Source: Streptomyces hyderabadensis
GTDB taxonomy: Bacteria; Actinomycetota; Actinomycetes; Streptomycetales; Streptomycetaceae
Reading direction: 5' to 3'
Assembly (NCBI RefSeq): GCF_020404845.1
Contig: NZ_JAIOJZ010000002.1
Coordinates: 124,001-188,000, forward strand
DNA length: 64,000 nucleotides
The position numbers and the translations under genes are program-made. Below, one piece after another: positions 1-7,470 of the stretch; position 1 is the first letter of the stretch, and each line of letters opens with the position of its first letter. Below the pieces are notes generated by a model. That model did not search any database. It was given only the letters and a program-made list of their open reading frames with translations, and had not been told where the DNA came from.

Positions 1-171
1 GCCGCCACCCAGACCGCCCGGTACACCGACGCCGTCGGCCGGGTGGTCGAGATGGGGAAGCACGGGACCTCGCGGACGAGCGGTACCGCGTCCGTGTCCG
101 GCGGTGGGGACGGGCAGCAGCCTCAGCCCCAGGCGCAGGACGACACGACGACCGACTACGAATCGGACTGA
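1..171 (+). CDS. C-terminal part of a putative graspetide (ATP-grasp RiPP) precursor peptide
   Basis: The frame is open from the first base and ends with TGA at 169-171, so only the last 56 residues are present. The visible part runs from a leader-like stretch (VGRVVEMGKH) into a Thr/Ser-rich segment (GTSRTSGTASVS), a Gly/Gln/Pro linker and an acidic tail (DDTTTDYESD). It sits 3 nt before an ATP-grasp ligase gene that is coupled to a PIMT-like methyltransferase, the usual neighbourhood of the 'ATP-grasp target' RiPP precursors. Hydroxyl side chains followed by Asp/Glu fit donors and acceptors of side-chain ester or amide bonds. The core boundaries and the bonds formed are inference, and the N-terminus lies outside the window. 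Confidence 0.72.
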   Translation, partial: AATQTARYTDAVGRVVEMGKHGTSRTSGTASVSGGGDGQQPQPQAQDDTTTDYESD

Positions 172-174
172 ACG

Positions 175-1158
175 ATGGCCCGTACCGTTCTGGTGGTCAC
201 GGCCCTGGAGGACGTGACCGCCGACTGGGTCGTCGCCGCGCTGAACGAGCGCGGGGTGCCCGTCGTTCGGGTGGACCCCGCTGACATCGGGCCACGACTG
301 GCCTTCGCCTTCCGCATCGGACCCGGTGAGCCTGCCTGGAGCGGACCGCTGCGTACGGAGAGCCGGGAGGTGGACCTGCGGGAGATCGGAGCCGTCTACC
401 ATCGACGCCCTACTCCCTACCGGGACCGATTCGCGAGGTTGCCGCGGCAGGAGCGGGACTACGCGACCGGCGAGGCGCGGCACGGGCTGGGCGGCGTTCT
501 GCGCAGTCTGCGTTCCGCCCGGTACGTCAACCACCCGGCGGCCGTGGCCCGCGCGGAGTTCAAGCCGGGGCAGCTCCAGAAGTTCGTCGAGCTGGGGTTA
601 CGGGTTCCCGCGACCCTCGTCACCAACGACGCCGCAGCCGCACGGCAGTTCGCCCGGACGCATCCGTCCGTCGTCTGCAAGACCTTCCGTGGGCTGCCGC
701 CCGGGGAGGACGGCCGTGCCGGTGCGATCTGGACCCAACGCGTGCGCAGCGAGGACTTCGACGACTCGCTCGCGGTGACGGCGCATCTGTTCCAGGCCGA
801 GGTGCCGAAGGACGGCGACGTACGGGTCACCGTGGTCGGCAGGCGCGTCTTCGCCCAGCGGATCACTGGCCCGCGCGGTGCCGTCGACTGGCGGTGCGGT
901 GACTGGAACGACCTGGTCCACGCCCCGGTCGCCGTCCCCGCGGTCGTCGAGGACGCCCTGCACGGCTACCTGGCCGCCGCCGGTCTGGTCTTCGGGTGCT
1001 TCGACTTCGCGCTCACCGGTGACGGAAGTTCTCCGGACGACTGGTGGGCGATCGAGTGCAATCCCAACGGGCAGTGGGGCTGGCTGCCGGACGCTCCCGC
1101 GATCACCGAAGCCTTCGCCGACATTCTGAGCACGGAAGGGACCAGCAGCAGCTCATGA
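175..1158 (+). CDS. ATP-grasp ribosomal peptide maturase (graspetide macrocyclase)
   Basis: A 327-residue ATP-grasp ligase of the MvdD/MvdC-like RiPP type, expected to activate Asp/Glu side chains of the upstream peptide as acyl phosphates and join them to Thr/Ser/Lys side chains. The N-terminal pre-ATP-grasp domain is followed by a family-typical NHP..A..K...L segment near residues 121-140 (YVNHPAAVARAEFKPGQLQK), a Lys-containing VVCKTFRG strand, and a C-terminal ECNPNGQW motif whose Glu and Asn would bind Mg2+. The ATG is 3 nt after the precursor stop, and its own stop overlaps the methyltransferase start (ATGA). The three genes therefore look like one translationally coupled operon. Substrate specificity is inferred from context. 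Confidence 0.88.
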   Translation: MARTVLVVTALEDVTADWVVAALNERGVPVVRVDPADIGPRLAFAFRIGPGEPAWSGPLRTESREVDLREIGAVYHRRPTPYRDRFARLPRQERDYATGEARHGLGGVLRSLRSARYVNHPAAVARAEFKPGQLQKFVELGLRVPATLVTNDAAAARQFARTHPSVVCKTFRGLPPGEDGRAGAIWTQRVRSEDFDDSLAVTAHLFQAEVPKDGDVRVTVVGRRVFAQRITGPRGAVDWRCGDWNDLVHAPVAVPAVVEDALHGYLAAAGLVFGCFDFALTGDGSSPDDWWAIECNPNGQWGWLPDAPAITEAFADILSTEGTSSSS

Positions 1159-2378
1159 CTCTGCCTACGGACCTCGACAACGACGCGGATGCACTGCGCG
1201 CGGCCATGGTGAAGGGCCTCGCCGGTGCCGATCCCAGTGCCGGTGCCGGAGTCCCCATGCACCCGGCCTGGCTCGCAGCCGCGGGCAAGGTGCCCCGCCA
1301 CGCCTTCGTGCCCGGCTTCTACCTCCCCGCCGACGCACCCGGCGCGCAGGGCCTCACGGTGTGGGAGCCGGTGACGTCGGAACTCGACTACGGGCGGTGG
1401 CTCGCCGCCGCGTACTCGGACGCCACGCTGATCACCCAGTTCGACGGCGAGGAGACCGACTGGGAACGGCCGGCCGTCCGGCACGGAGGGGCGCCGACGT
1501 CGTCGTCAACGCTTCCCTCGCTCGTCCTGCGCATGTGGTCGGACGCCGATGTCTCCGAGGGGCACACGGTCCTGGAGATCGGGACGGGGGCGGGGTACTC
1601 GACCGCGCTCGCCTGCGAACGGCTGGGCTCGTCACACGTGACCAGCGTCGAGGTCGACCCCGTGCGGCTGAGGACAGCGGCCGACGCGCTCTACGGCTGC
1701 GGCTACACGCCGACTCTCGCCCGGGCCGACGGGTTGTACGGGTACTGGCCCGAGGCGTGGTTCGACCGGATCGTGGCCGCCTGTTCCTTCCGGTCCGTGC
1801 CGCCCGCTCTGCTCAGGCAGACGCGCCCCGGTGGAAAGGTCCTGCTTCCCCTGTCGGGGTGGCTCTACGGCAACGCCCGCGTCCTGCTCACCGTCGCCGG
1901 GGACGGCACCGCCGAGGGACCCTTGCTGCCCGGCAGCATCTCCTTCATGCCCGCCCGGACCCATGCGGCACCGGCGTACGGCAATCCCGCGGACTGGGCC
2001 GCAGGGCTGCACGAGGTGCGGTCCCGGTCTGTGCGGCATGCCCCGGAGCGGATCACGGTCGCGACCGAGGAGGCCTTCCACCTGCGGTTCCTCGCCCAGA
2101 GTGCCGTACCGGACGCGCAGATGGTCACCGTCGGCGGGGTGCTGCACCTCATCGACGTGGTCTCCGGGGCTGTCGCCACGCTCGCTCCCGAGGGCGGGGC
2201 GTGGGAGGTCCGGGAAGGAGGCCCGCTGAAGTTGTGGAGCCTGATCGAGCAGGTCATCGACGCCTTCGACGCCGCGGGGCGTCCGGGCCCGGAGACGTAC
2301 ACCCTGCGGGTGGACGGCAAGGGGCAACGGCTGCTGCCCGCACACGGCCTGCGGCTGCAACTGCCTCGGGGGTACTGA
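1155..2378 (+). CDS. PIMT-like O-methyltransferase of an ATP-grasp peptide maturase system
   Basis: A 407-residue SAM-dependent methyltransferase related to protein L-isoaspartyl O-methyltransferase. The SAM-binding motif I is VLEIGTGAGYST (about residues 140-151), preceded by the PIMT-like PRHAFVPGFYLP and followed by an acidic strand end (VEVDP). A C-terminal extension of about 170 residues is typical of the actinobacterial ATP-grasp-associated subfamily and absent from housekeeping PIMT. In characterised graspetide systems (fuscimiditide type) such enzymes methylate an Asp of the cyclised peptide, which then collapses to an aspartimide. That role is an inference here. The start is the ATG at 1155, sharing ATGA with the upstream stop; a longer frame upstream overlaps the ligase and is rejected. 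Confidence 0.87.
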   Translation: MTLPTDLDNDADALRAAMVKGLAGADPSAGAGVPMHPAWLAAAGKVPRHAFVPGFYLPADAPGAQGLTVWEPVTSELDYGRWLAAAYSDATLITQFDGEETDWERPAVRHGGAPTSSSTLPSLVLRMWSDADVSEGHTVLEIGTGAGYSTALACERLGSSHVTSVEVDPVRLRTAADALYGCGYTPTLARADGLYGYWPEAWFDRIVAACSFRSVPPALLRQTRPGGKVLLPLSGWLYGNARVLLTVAGDGTAEGPLLPGSISFMPARTHAAPAYGNPADWAAGLHEVRSRSVRHAPERITVATEEAFHLRFLAQSAVPDAQMVTVGGVLHLIDVVSGAVATLAPEGGAWEVREGGPLKLWSLIEQVIDAFDAAGRPGPETYTLRVDGKGQRLLPAHGLRLQLPRGY

Positions 2379-2394
2379 TCGGCCGCCGCCGGAG

Positions 2395-2433
2395 ACTGGG
2401 GGGACTGGGGGGACTGGGGGCTGGGGGGACTGG
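2395..2433 (+). repeat. G-rich 9-bp tandem repeat downstream of the RiPP operon
   Basis: About four head-to-tail copies of ACTGGGGGG (the third and fourth copies each one base short) lie 17 nt after the methyltransferase stop. Runs of five to six G on the plus strand at regular spacing could form a G-quadruplex. No function is assigned. Confidence 0.7.
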
Positions 2434-2532
2434 TGGATTAACTCATCCAGCCGACCGCGGCAGCTCGCAGACGTCATGGCCCCACACCGGCGGCCATCGG
2501 TGCGCCGCAGGTTCGACCCGCGCGGCCGAGCC

Positions 2533-3360
2533 TCAAAGGCTCTTCAGCGCAGCGGCGCTGGGGCTGCCGGCTTCTGCCGTGTACATCACGAAGGAGAAAC
2601 CCGAGCCGGGCAGGCTGAGCGTCTGCCGGTCGATTTCCAGCTCGCCCAGTGTGGGGTGATGGAGGTTCTTTCGCACGCTGGGTATGGGGCGCACGGCGTG
2701 CTTTCGCCAACTGCTCGCGAAATCCAGATCGTGGGCGGCGAACTCGTTGACCAGCTCTGCGAGCACGTTGTCCGAGGGGTGAAGAACGCTGGCCGCGCGC
2801 AATTGAGCGGCAACCTGCTTGGAGAAACCGGACTCCGAACCGGGGGCGCCGGTGCAGAGGGTGCCACGGAGCCTCGTCGAGATGCGCGTGAGGTTGCGCT
2901 CGTCGGGTGTGAGACGGGAGAAGTCTGTGATCAGGGCTGCCGCTGCCGCGTTCCAGGCGACGATGTCCTGCCGGTCGTTGACGATGTAGGCGGGGATGCC
3001 GTCGAGTCGGCCGAGCAGCTCTCGGGCTTCCGCGGGTACGTCCTGCGGCGTGCCGCCGTGCTCCGTCGGCAGCACTTGTCCGGCCAGGCGGGCCAGATGG
3101 TCACGCTCTGCTTCGGTGAGCTGGAGAGCCGTCGCCAGCGCGGACAGCACCTGGGGTGAGGGCCTGGGTGCCCGTGCCCGTTCCAGTCGTTCGTAGTAGC
3201 TCACCGACATCTGCGCCAGGGCGGCCACCTCTTCGCGCCGCAGGCCGGGTGTGCGACGGGCGCGGCGGCCGGGTGGAAGTACCGCTTCGGCCCGCACGTC
3301 TTCTGGTCGCAGGCTCTCGCGGCGGCGGCGGAGAAAATCTGCGAGTTCCTGACTGCTCAC
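2533..3360 (-). CDS. XRE-family helix-turn-helix regulator with MmyB-like ligand-binding domain
   Basis: A 275-residue DNA-binding protein. Residues about 30-85 form the helix-turn-helix (RTPGLRREEVAALAQMSVSYYERLE), and residues about 110-265 form the MmyB-type PAS-like domain (IPAYIVNDRQDIVAWNAAA, later HHPTLGELEIDRQTL). This architecture is very common in Streptomyces, where members usually control a neighbouring short-chain or NAD(P)-dependent oxidoreductase. Here it is divergent from a SnoaL-like/NmrA-like gene pair with 129 nt between the starts, so autoregulation and control of that pair is the obvious inference. The ligand is unknown. Confidence 0.9.
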   Translation of the reverse strand: MSSQELADFLRRRRESLRPEDVRAEAVLPPGRRARRTPGLRREEVAALAQMSVSYYERLERARAPRPSPQVLSALATALQLTEAERDHLARLAGQVLPTEHGGTPQDVPAEARELLGRLDGIPAYIVNDRQDIVAWNAAAAALITDFSRLTPDERNLTRISTRLRGTLCTGAPGSESGFSKQVAAQLRAASVLHPSDNVLAELVNEFAAHDLDFASSWRKHAVRPIPSVRKNLHHPTLGELEIDRQTLSLPGSGFSFVMYTAEAGSPSAAALKSL

Positions 3361-3380
3361 TCTTCCATGCTGCCACGGAG

Positions 3381-3429
3381 GGAACGGCCGAGCCTCGCAC
3401 TGTCAGTCCGGGGCTCGGCCGGCCGTTCC
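3381..3429. promoter_or_regulatory. Imperfect inverted repeat in a divergent promoter region
   Basis: GGAACGGCCGAGCC (3381-3394) is mirrored by GGCTCGGCC-GGCCGTTCC (3412-3429), which carries a 4-bp insertion. It lies between the XRE regulator and the SnoaL-like gene, so it could be an operator or a leader hairpin. It is an observation only. Confidence 0.4.
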
Positions 3430-3489
3430 ACGCCCGTGATCGTGCTGTGCAGGGTGGCCTGGCCGGTCTGTTGACTACGAGGAGAAACG

Positions 3490-3930
3490 GTGTCCAGGAC
3501 CCCTGAAGAGATTTTCCGCCGCATGCTCGATCTGATGCTGGCCAAGGACATGAATGCCGTGGCAGAGCTGTGGGCGCCAGACGGAATTGCTGAATTCCCT
3601 TTCGCGGCCGGGAGTTCCCCTCGTGTGCTGCGCGGACGTGAGGAGGTACGTGCCTACCTCGCGCACTATCCGGATCTGATGGACATGAAGGAGGTGGCCG
3701 CGCTGACCGTGCGGCCCACGGATCAGGCGGACACCGCCGTGGTGGAGTGGACGGCCACCGGCCTCACCGTGGCCACGTCCCAGCCCTACCGCCTGGACTA
3801 CATCGTGGTTCTCACGGTCCGCGACGGGCTGATCGCCCTGTACCGGGATTACTGGAGCCCGCTGTCGGCGGCCGCTGCTGCCGGGGGTCTCGCCGGGCTG
3901 ATCGACTCGCTCGAAAGGAACCACCCCTGA
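3490..3930 (+). CDS. SnoaL/NTF2-like polyketide-cyclase-fold protein
   Basis: A 146-residue protein of the nuclear-transport-factor-2-like superfamily. It shows the expected start (helix EEIFRRMLDLMLAKDMNAVAEL, then W.PDGI.EFPFA) and the end of the cone fold (VLTVRDGLIALYRDYWSP). Many such proteins are small enzymes or binding domains acting on polyketide-like or other hydrophobic substrates; no catalytic residue can be assigned with confidence here. The GTG start has a strong GAGGAGA ribosome binding site about 5 nt upstream. The stop overlaps the next start (TGATG), so it is coupled to the NmrA-like gene. Confidence 0.82.
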   Translation: MSRTPEEIFRRMLDLMLAKDMNAVAELWAPDGIAEFPFAAGSSPRVLRGREEVRAYLAHYPDLMDMKEVAALTVRPTDQADTAVVEWTATGLTVATSQPYRLDYIVVLTVRDGLIALYRDYWSPLSAAAAAGGLAGLIDSLERNHP

Positions 3931-4772
3931 TGCCCGGAGTGCTCGTGACCGGAGGGACCGGCAAGACGGGCAAGGCGCTGGTGCAACTGCTCCGCGGCGC
4001 TGGTGTGCGGGCACGGGCCGCCGGCCGGAACCCGGCCGCAGCCGATCCTGACGCAGTCCGCTTCGACTGGAACGACCCGACCACATTCGGACCCGCGCTC
4101 GACGGGACGGACCGGGTCTTCCTGCTTCCGCCGGTGGAGAGTGTGGACCCGCTGCCGCTGGTCGAGCCATTCCTGCACCAGGCGCAGCGGGCCGGTGTCC
4201 AGCGCCTCGTGATGCTCGGTTCCGCCATTGTGCTGCCGAACGCACCCGGCGCTGCGGAGCTGGCCGCTCGGGTCCGGGCTCGGCCCGGAGGTGTCGTACT
4301 CCGCGCGTCCGGCTTCATGCAGAACTTTCTGCGCCCGCACCCCCTGGCCGAGCACATCCATCGACACGGTGAGATCCGCACCGCTGCCGGTGACGGCAGA
4401 CTGGGGTGGGTCGACGCGCGGGACATCGCGGCCGCCGCTGCCGCGCTGTTGGCTGACCCGGGGGTGGACGCTCGAAGCGACTACCTGATCACCGGGCCGC
4501 ACGGGATGAGCTACCCACAGGCCGCGCAGATCATCACCGCGCGGACCGGCCGCCGGGTTCGGGTGGAGCCCATTACGGAGGAGGAGCAGGCTGCCGCCTA
4601 CCGTGCCGCCGGCATGCCGGCCGAGTTCGCTGCCGCCCTTGCCGCCGTCGAGCGTGGGATCAAGGAGGGACGCGAGGACCAGGTCAGCACTGCGGTGCTC
4701 GAACTGACCGGCCGTCCGCCGCGCACCTTCGCCGCATTCGTCGCTGACCACGCGTACGAGTGGACGCGGTAA
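3930..4772 (+). CDS. NmrA-like NAD(P)-binding protein
   Basis: A 280-residue atypical short-chain dehydrogenase of the NmrA/HSCARG type. The N-terminal Rossmann motif is VLVTGGTGKTGKAL, followed by an Arg-rich strand 2 end (ARAAGRNP) suggesting NADPH preference. The usual Tyr-x-x-x-Lys catalytic pair is not evident, as in NmrA-type sensors and related oxidoreductases. The ATG overlaps the stop of the SnoaL-like gene by one base, indicating a two-gene operon controlled from the divergent XRE promoter. The substrate is unknown. Confidence 0.85.
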   Translation: MPGVLVTGGTGKTGKALVQLLRGAGVRARAAGRNPAAADPDAVRFDWNDPTTFGPALDGTDRVFLLPPVESVDPLPLVEPFLHQAQRAGVQRLVMLGSAIVLPNAPGAAELAARVRARPGGVVLRASGFMQNFLRPHPLAEHIHRHGEIRTAAGDGRLGWVDARDIAAAAAALLADPGVDARSDYLITGPHGMSYPQAAQIITARTGRRVRVEPITEEEQAAAYRAAGMPAEFAAALAAVERGIKEGREDQVSTAVLELTGRPPRTFAAFVADHAYEWTR

Positions 4773-4936
4773 CCGTGTCCAGCTACCGCAGGGCATCGGT
4801 GGGGCGCTCCACGAGGGACCACCCGAGGGTCCGAGGGCCCGAGGGCCGGTCGGCCGGGCCTCGGGCCAGGGCCTGGGAATGGCCGGGGCGGAAATTCGGT
4901 GTCCCGCCCGCCCCGTCGGGGCGCAGGATGGCGCAC

Positions 4937-5509
4937 ATGACTCTGGCGACCCCCACCCTCCACACCACGCGTCTGCGGCTGCGGCCGTTCGGCGACGGTG
5001 ACGCGGAGCTTCTCTTCCCCATGCACAGCAGTGCCCGCGTGATGCGGTACTGGGATTCCCCGGCGTGGACGGAGCGGGCCCGCGGGGAGCGTTTCGTCGC
5101 GGTGTGCCGGAGGATGGCGGAGGAGGGGACCGGGGCGCGGGTGGCCATCGAGCGGGCTTCCGACGGAGCCTTCGTCGGCTGGTGCGGACTGGCCGAGTGG
5201 AACCCGGTCTACCGCAGCGCGTCCCTGGGGTACTGCCTCGACGAGCCGATGTGGGGCCACGGCTACGCGACGGAGGCCGCGCACGCCCTGCTGACGTGGG
5301 CCTTCGACACGCTCGACCTGAACCGGGTCCAGGCCGAGGCCGATACCCGCAACGCGGCGTCCGCCCAGGTGCTGGAGAAGCTGGGCTTCGTGCGTGAGGG
5401 GACCCTGCGGGAGGACTGCGTCGTGGACGGCGAGGTGTCCGACTCCTGGGTGTACGGGCTGCTCAGGCGGGACTGGCGGCCGTCGGACGGGCCGGTCCCC
5501 GCTCGCTGA
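4937..5509 (+). CDS. GNAT family N-acetyltransferase (RimJ/RimL-like)
   Basis: A 190-residue acetyltransferase resembling the ribosomal-protein/antibiotic N-acetyltransferases of the RimJ/RimL type. It has the typical N-terminus (TLHTTRLRLRPF), the acetyl-CoA-binding turn (EPMWGHGYATEAAHALL, about residues 100-116) and the late NAASAQVLEKLGF motif. The frame is open to 4760, but the upstream segment is low-complexity Arg/Pro/Gly and overlaps the previous gene, so the ATG at 4937 with GCAGGATG upstream is preferred; 4928 is an alternative. The substrate cannot be predicted. Confidence 0.87.
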   Translation: MTLATPTLHTTRLRLRPFGDGDAELLFPMHSSARVMRYWDSPAWTERARGERFVAVCRRMAEEGTGARVAIERASDGAFVGWCGLAEWNPVYRSASLGYCLDEPMWGHGYATEAAHALLTWAFDTLDLNRVQAEADTRNAASAQVLEKLGFVREGTLREDCVVDGEVSDSWVYGLLRRDWRPSDGPVPAR

Positions 5510-5556
5510 GAGGCGGGCACAGACAGACGGCCAGGCGCGCCGCCCGCAAGGGAACG

Positions 5557-5585
5557 GGCCCGGCACTCGTCGAGAGTGCCGGGCC
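5557..5585. terminator. Bidirectional terminator hairpin
   Basis: A perfect 12-bp stem GGCCCGGCACTC/GAGTGCCGGGCC with a 5-nt loop sits between the convergent GNAT and MFS genes. There is no T-tract, as is usual in Streptomyces. Confidence 0.75.
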
Positions 5586-5639
5586 GGTCGCTCGCAGCCG
5601 CCCCGTCCCCACAGGTGGGTGCGAGCCTCCACATGCCGC

Positions 5640-7154
5640 CTACATGTGGACCGTGGGGGCGGCGTCGGGGCCCGCCGCCGCGGGGACGCCGGGCCGGTAG
5701 AGCAGCGCCGCGATCAGCCCGCCCACGGCGAAGAAGGCGGCCGACCACAGGAAGCTCGTGGAGTAGGACTCCATCGACGCCTGGGCCTGGACCAGCTTGT
5801 TGGTCGGGTCCCGGCCGACGAGGTAGGACGTGGCGGCGCTGGCGGCGAGGGTGTTGAGCAGGGGCGTGCCGATCGAGCCGCCGATCTGCTGCATCGTGTT
5901 GACGGTGGCGCCCGCGACGCCGGCGTCCTCGGTGGCCACTCCGCTGGTGGCCAGGCTCATGGCCGGGGCCATGATCAGGCCGATGCCGAGGCCGGAGACC
6001 AGGAGCGGCGGCAGCACGTTGGCGGCGTACGAGCTGTCCAGGCCCAGGGCCGTCAGCCAGAACATGCCGCCGGCCGCGAGCGCCATGCCCACGGGGACGA
6101 CGATCTTCGGTCCGACGAACGACAGGATGAAGGTGGTGGACAGGGTCGCCGACAGCATCAGCGTCGCCACCATCGGCAGGAACGCCACACCGGTCTGGAT
6201 CGCGGAGAAGCCCAGGGTGAGCTGCAGGTAGTAGGTGAGGAACAGGAACACGCCGAACATCCCGGCGCTGGCGACCAGCATCGACACGAAGGACGCGCCG
6301 CGGTCGCGGTCCAGGAGCACCCGCAGCGGCAGCAGCGGATGCGCGGCCCGGGTCTGCCACCGGGCGAAGACGGCCAGCAGTACGCCACCGGCGGCCAGGA
6401 AGCCCCACGACAGCGGCGAACTCCAGTCGTGCGACTCGGCGTTGGAGAAGCCGTAGACGATGCTGAACAGGCCGGCGGTGACCAGTACGGTGCCGGGGAC
6501 GTCAAGCTTGGCGCCGCGCTCGCGCTCCGTCTTCTGGAGCAGCAGCCAGCCGCCGACGATCGCGACCGCCGCGATGAAGAGGTTGACGTACAGGGTCCAG
6601 CGCCAGTTCAGGTACTCGGTGAGTACGCCGCCCAGCAGCAGGCCGACGGCCGCGCCGGAGCCCGCGATGGCACCGAAGATGCCGAAGGCCTTCGCCCGCT
6701 CCTTGGCGTCCGTGAACGTGGTGGTGAGCAGGGAGAGGGCGGCCGGGGCCAGCAGTGCGCCGAACAGGCCCTGCAGGGCGCGGCCGGTGACGAGCATCTC
6801 GAAGTTCGTGGCGGCGCCCGCTATCGCCGAGGCGATCGCGAATCCGCCGACGCCCACCAGGAAGGCCGGCTTGCGACCGAACAGGTCGGCGATCCGGCCG
6901 CCCAGCAGCAGGAGGCTGCCGAAGGCGAGTGAGTAGGCGGTGACGATCCAGGTGCGGTTGCCGTCGGAGAAGCCGAGGTCGGCCTGGGCGGACGGCAGGG
7001 CGATGTTCACGATGGTCGCGTCCAGTACGACCATGAGCTGGGCGAGCCCGATCATGGCGAGGATCCACCAACGGCGACCGGACGGGGCTCCGTCTGCGGG
7101 AGAGCCGTGCCGGTGGATCGGAGGCGCGGCCGACTCTGTTGTCACTTGGGACAT
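5640..7154 (-). CDS. MFS drug exporter, DHA2 family (EmrB/QacA type, 14 TM)
   Basis: A 504-residue proton-driven multidrug antiporter. Family motif D1 is visible early (MVVLDATIVNIALPSAQADL), then GRIADLFGRKPAF (motif A loop), GRALQGLFGALLAPAALSLL (motif B) and the proline/glycine-rich motif C (GSGAAVGLLLGGVLTEYLNWRW). The length and about 14 hydrophobic segments fit DHA2. The ATG at 7154 is chosen because GGAGAACGTCCC lies just upstream and homology begins there; the open frame continues 47 codons further but contains the operator palindrome. The operator suggests TetR-type repression, yet no TetR gene is adjacent. Confidence 0.92.
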   Translation of the reverse strand: MSQVTTESAAPPIHRHGSPADGAPSGRRWWILAMIGLAQLMVVLDATIVNIALPSAQADLGFSDGNRTWIVTAYSLAFGSLLLLGGRIADLFGRKPAFLVGVGGFAIASAIAGAATNFEMLVTGRALQGLFGALLAPAALSLLTTTFTDAKERAKAFGIFGAIAGSGAAVGLLLGGVLTEYLNWRWTLYVNLFIAAVAIVGGWLLLQKTERERGAKLDVPGTVLVTAGLFSIVYGFSNAESHDWSSPLSWGFLAAGGVLLAVFARWQTRAAHPLLPLRVLLDRDRGASFVSMLVASAGMFGVFLFLTYYLQLTLGFSAIQTGVAFLPMVATLMLSATLSTTFILSFVGPKIVVPVGMALAAGGMFWLTALGLDSSYAANVLPPLLVSGLGIGLIMAPAMSLATSGVATEDAGVAGATVNTMQQIGGSIGTPLLNTLAASAATSYLVGRDPTNKLVQAQASMESYSTSFLWSAAFFAVGGLIAALLYRPGVPAAAGPDAAPTVHM

Positions 7155-7205
7155 GGGGACGTTCTCCAGTCCTTGGTTCTTGGTTCGGGAGACGTTCAAG
7201 TCGAA

Positions 7206-7220
7206 ACGAAACTGTTTCGT
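7206..7220. promoter_or_regulatory. Palindromic operator upstream of the MFS exporter
   Basis: A perfect palindrome ACGAAA-CTG-TTTCGT lies 52 nt upstream of the exporter start codon. The short GAAAC/GTTTC arms are typical of TetR-family operators controlling drug exporters. The cognate repressor is not adjacent. Confidence 0.6.
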
Positions 7221-7251
7221 ATCGCTACCCACCATACGCCCGCCATTAGAG

Positions 7252-7263
7252 AACGGCAGCGTT
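7252..7263. promoter_or_regulatory. Second small palindrome upstream of the exporter
   Basis: AACG-GCAG-CGTT is followed by TTCG, giving another CGTTTCG half-site like that of the first operator 32 nt away. It may be a second repressor site. Confidence 0.35.
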
Positions 7264-7470
7264 TCGATCGCCCAATCCGGTGTGAGAGCGACCACACGGG
7301 AGCGATCCGCGCAGATGTGGTGAGACGGCGTCGCACCGGCGCCGGGTCCGCTCCCCGCCGGTCGCCCGCGGACGCGTTCCGCGGCGTCCGCGAAGTGTTT
7401 CCCCGCCGCACCCCTGCTGTTCGCCGTGCCCGGCTACCTTCGCGTGGCCCGGTCCGGCCGCAGGAGAGGT

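Larger units (their letters stand above)
7155..7470. other. Intergenic region with divergent promoters
   Basis: The 316 nt between the MFS exporter (minus) and the repeat-rich protein (plus) hold the two palindromes listed separately. No convincing gene is seen; the minus-strand frames here are extensions of the exporter frame or shadows. No clear sigma-70 -35/-10 pair could be assigned by eye. Confidence 0.6.
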
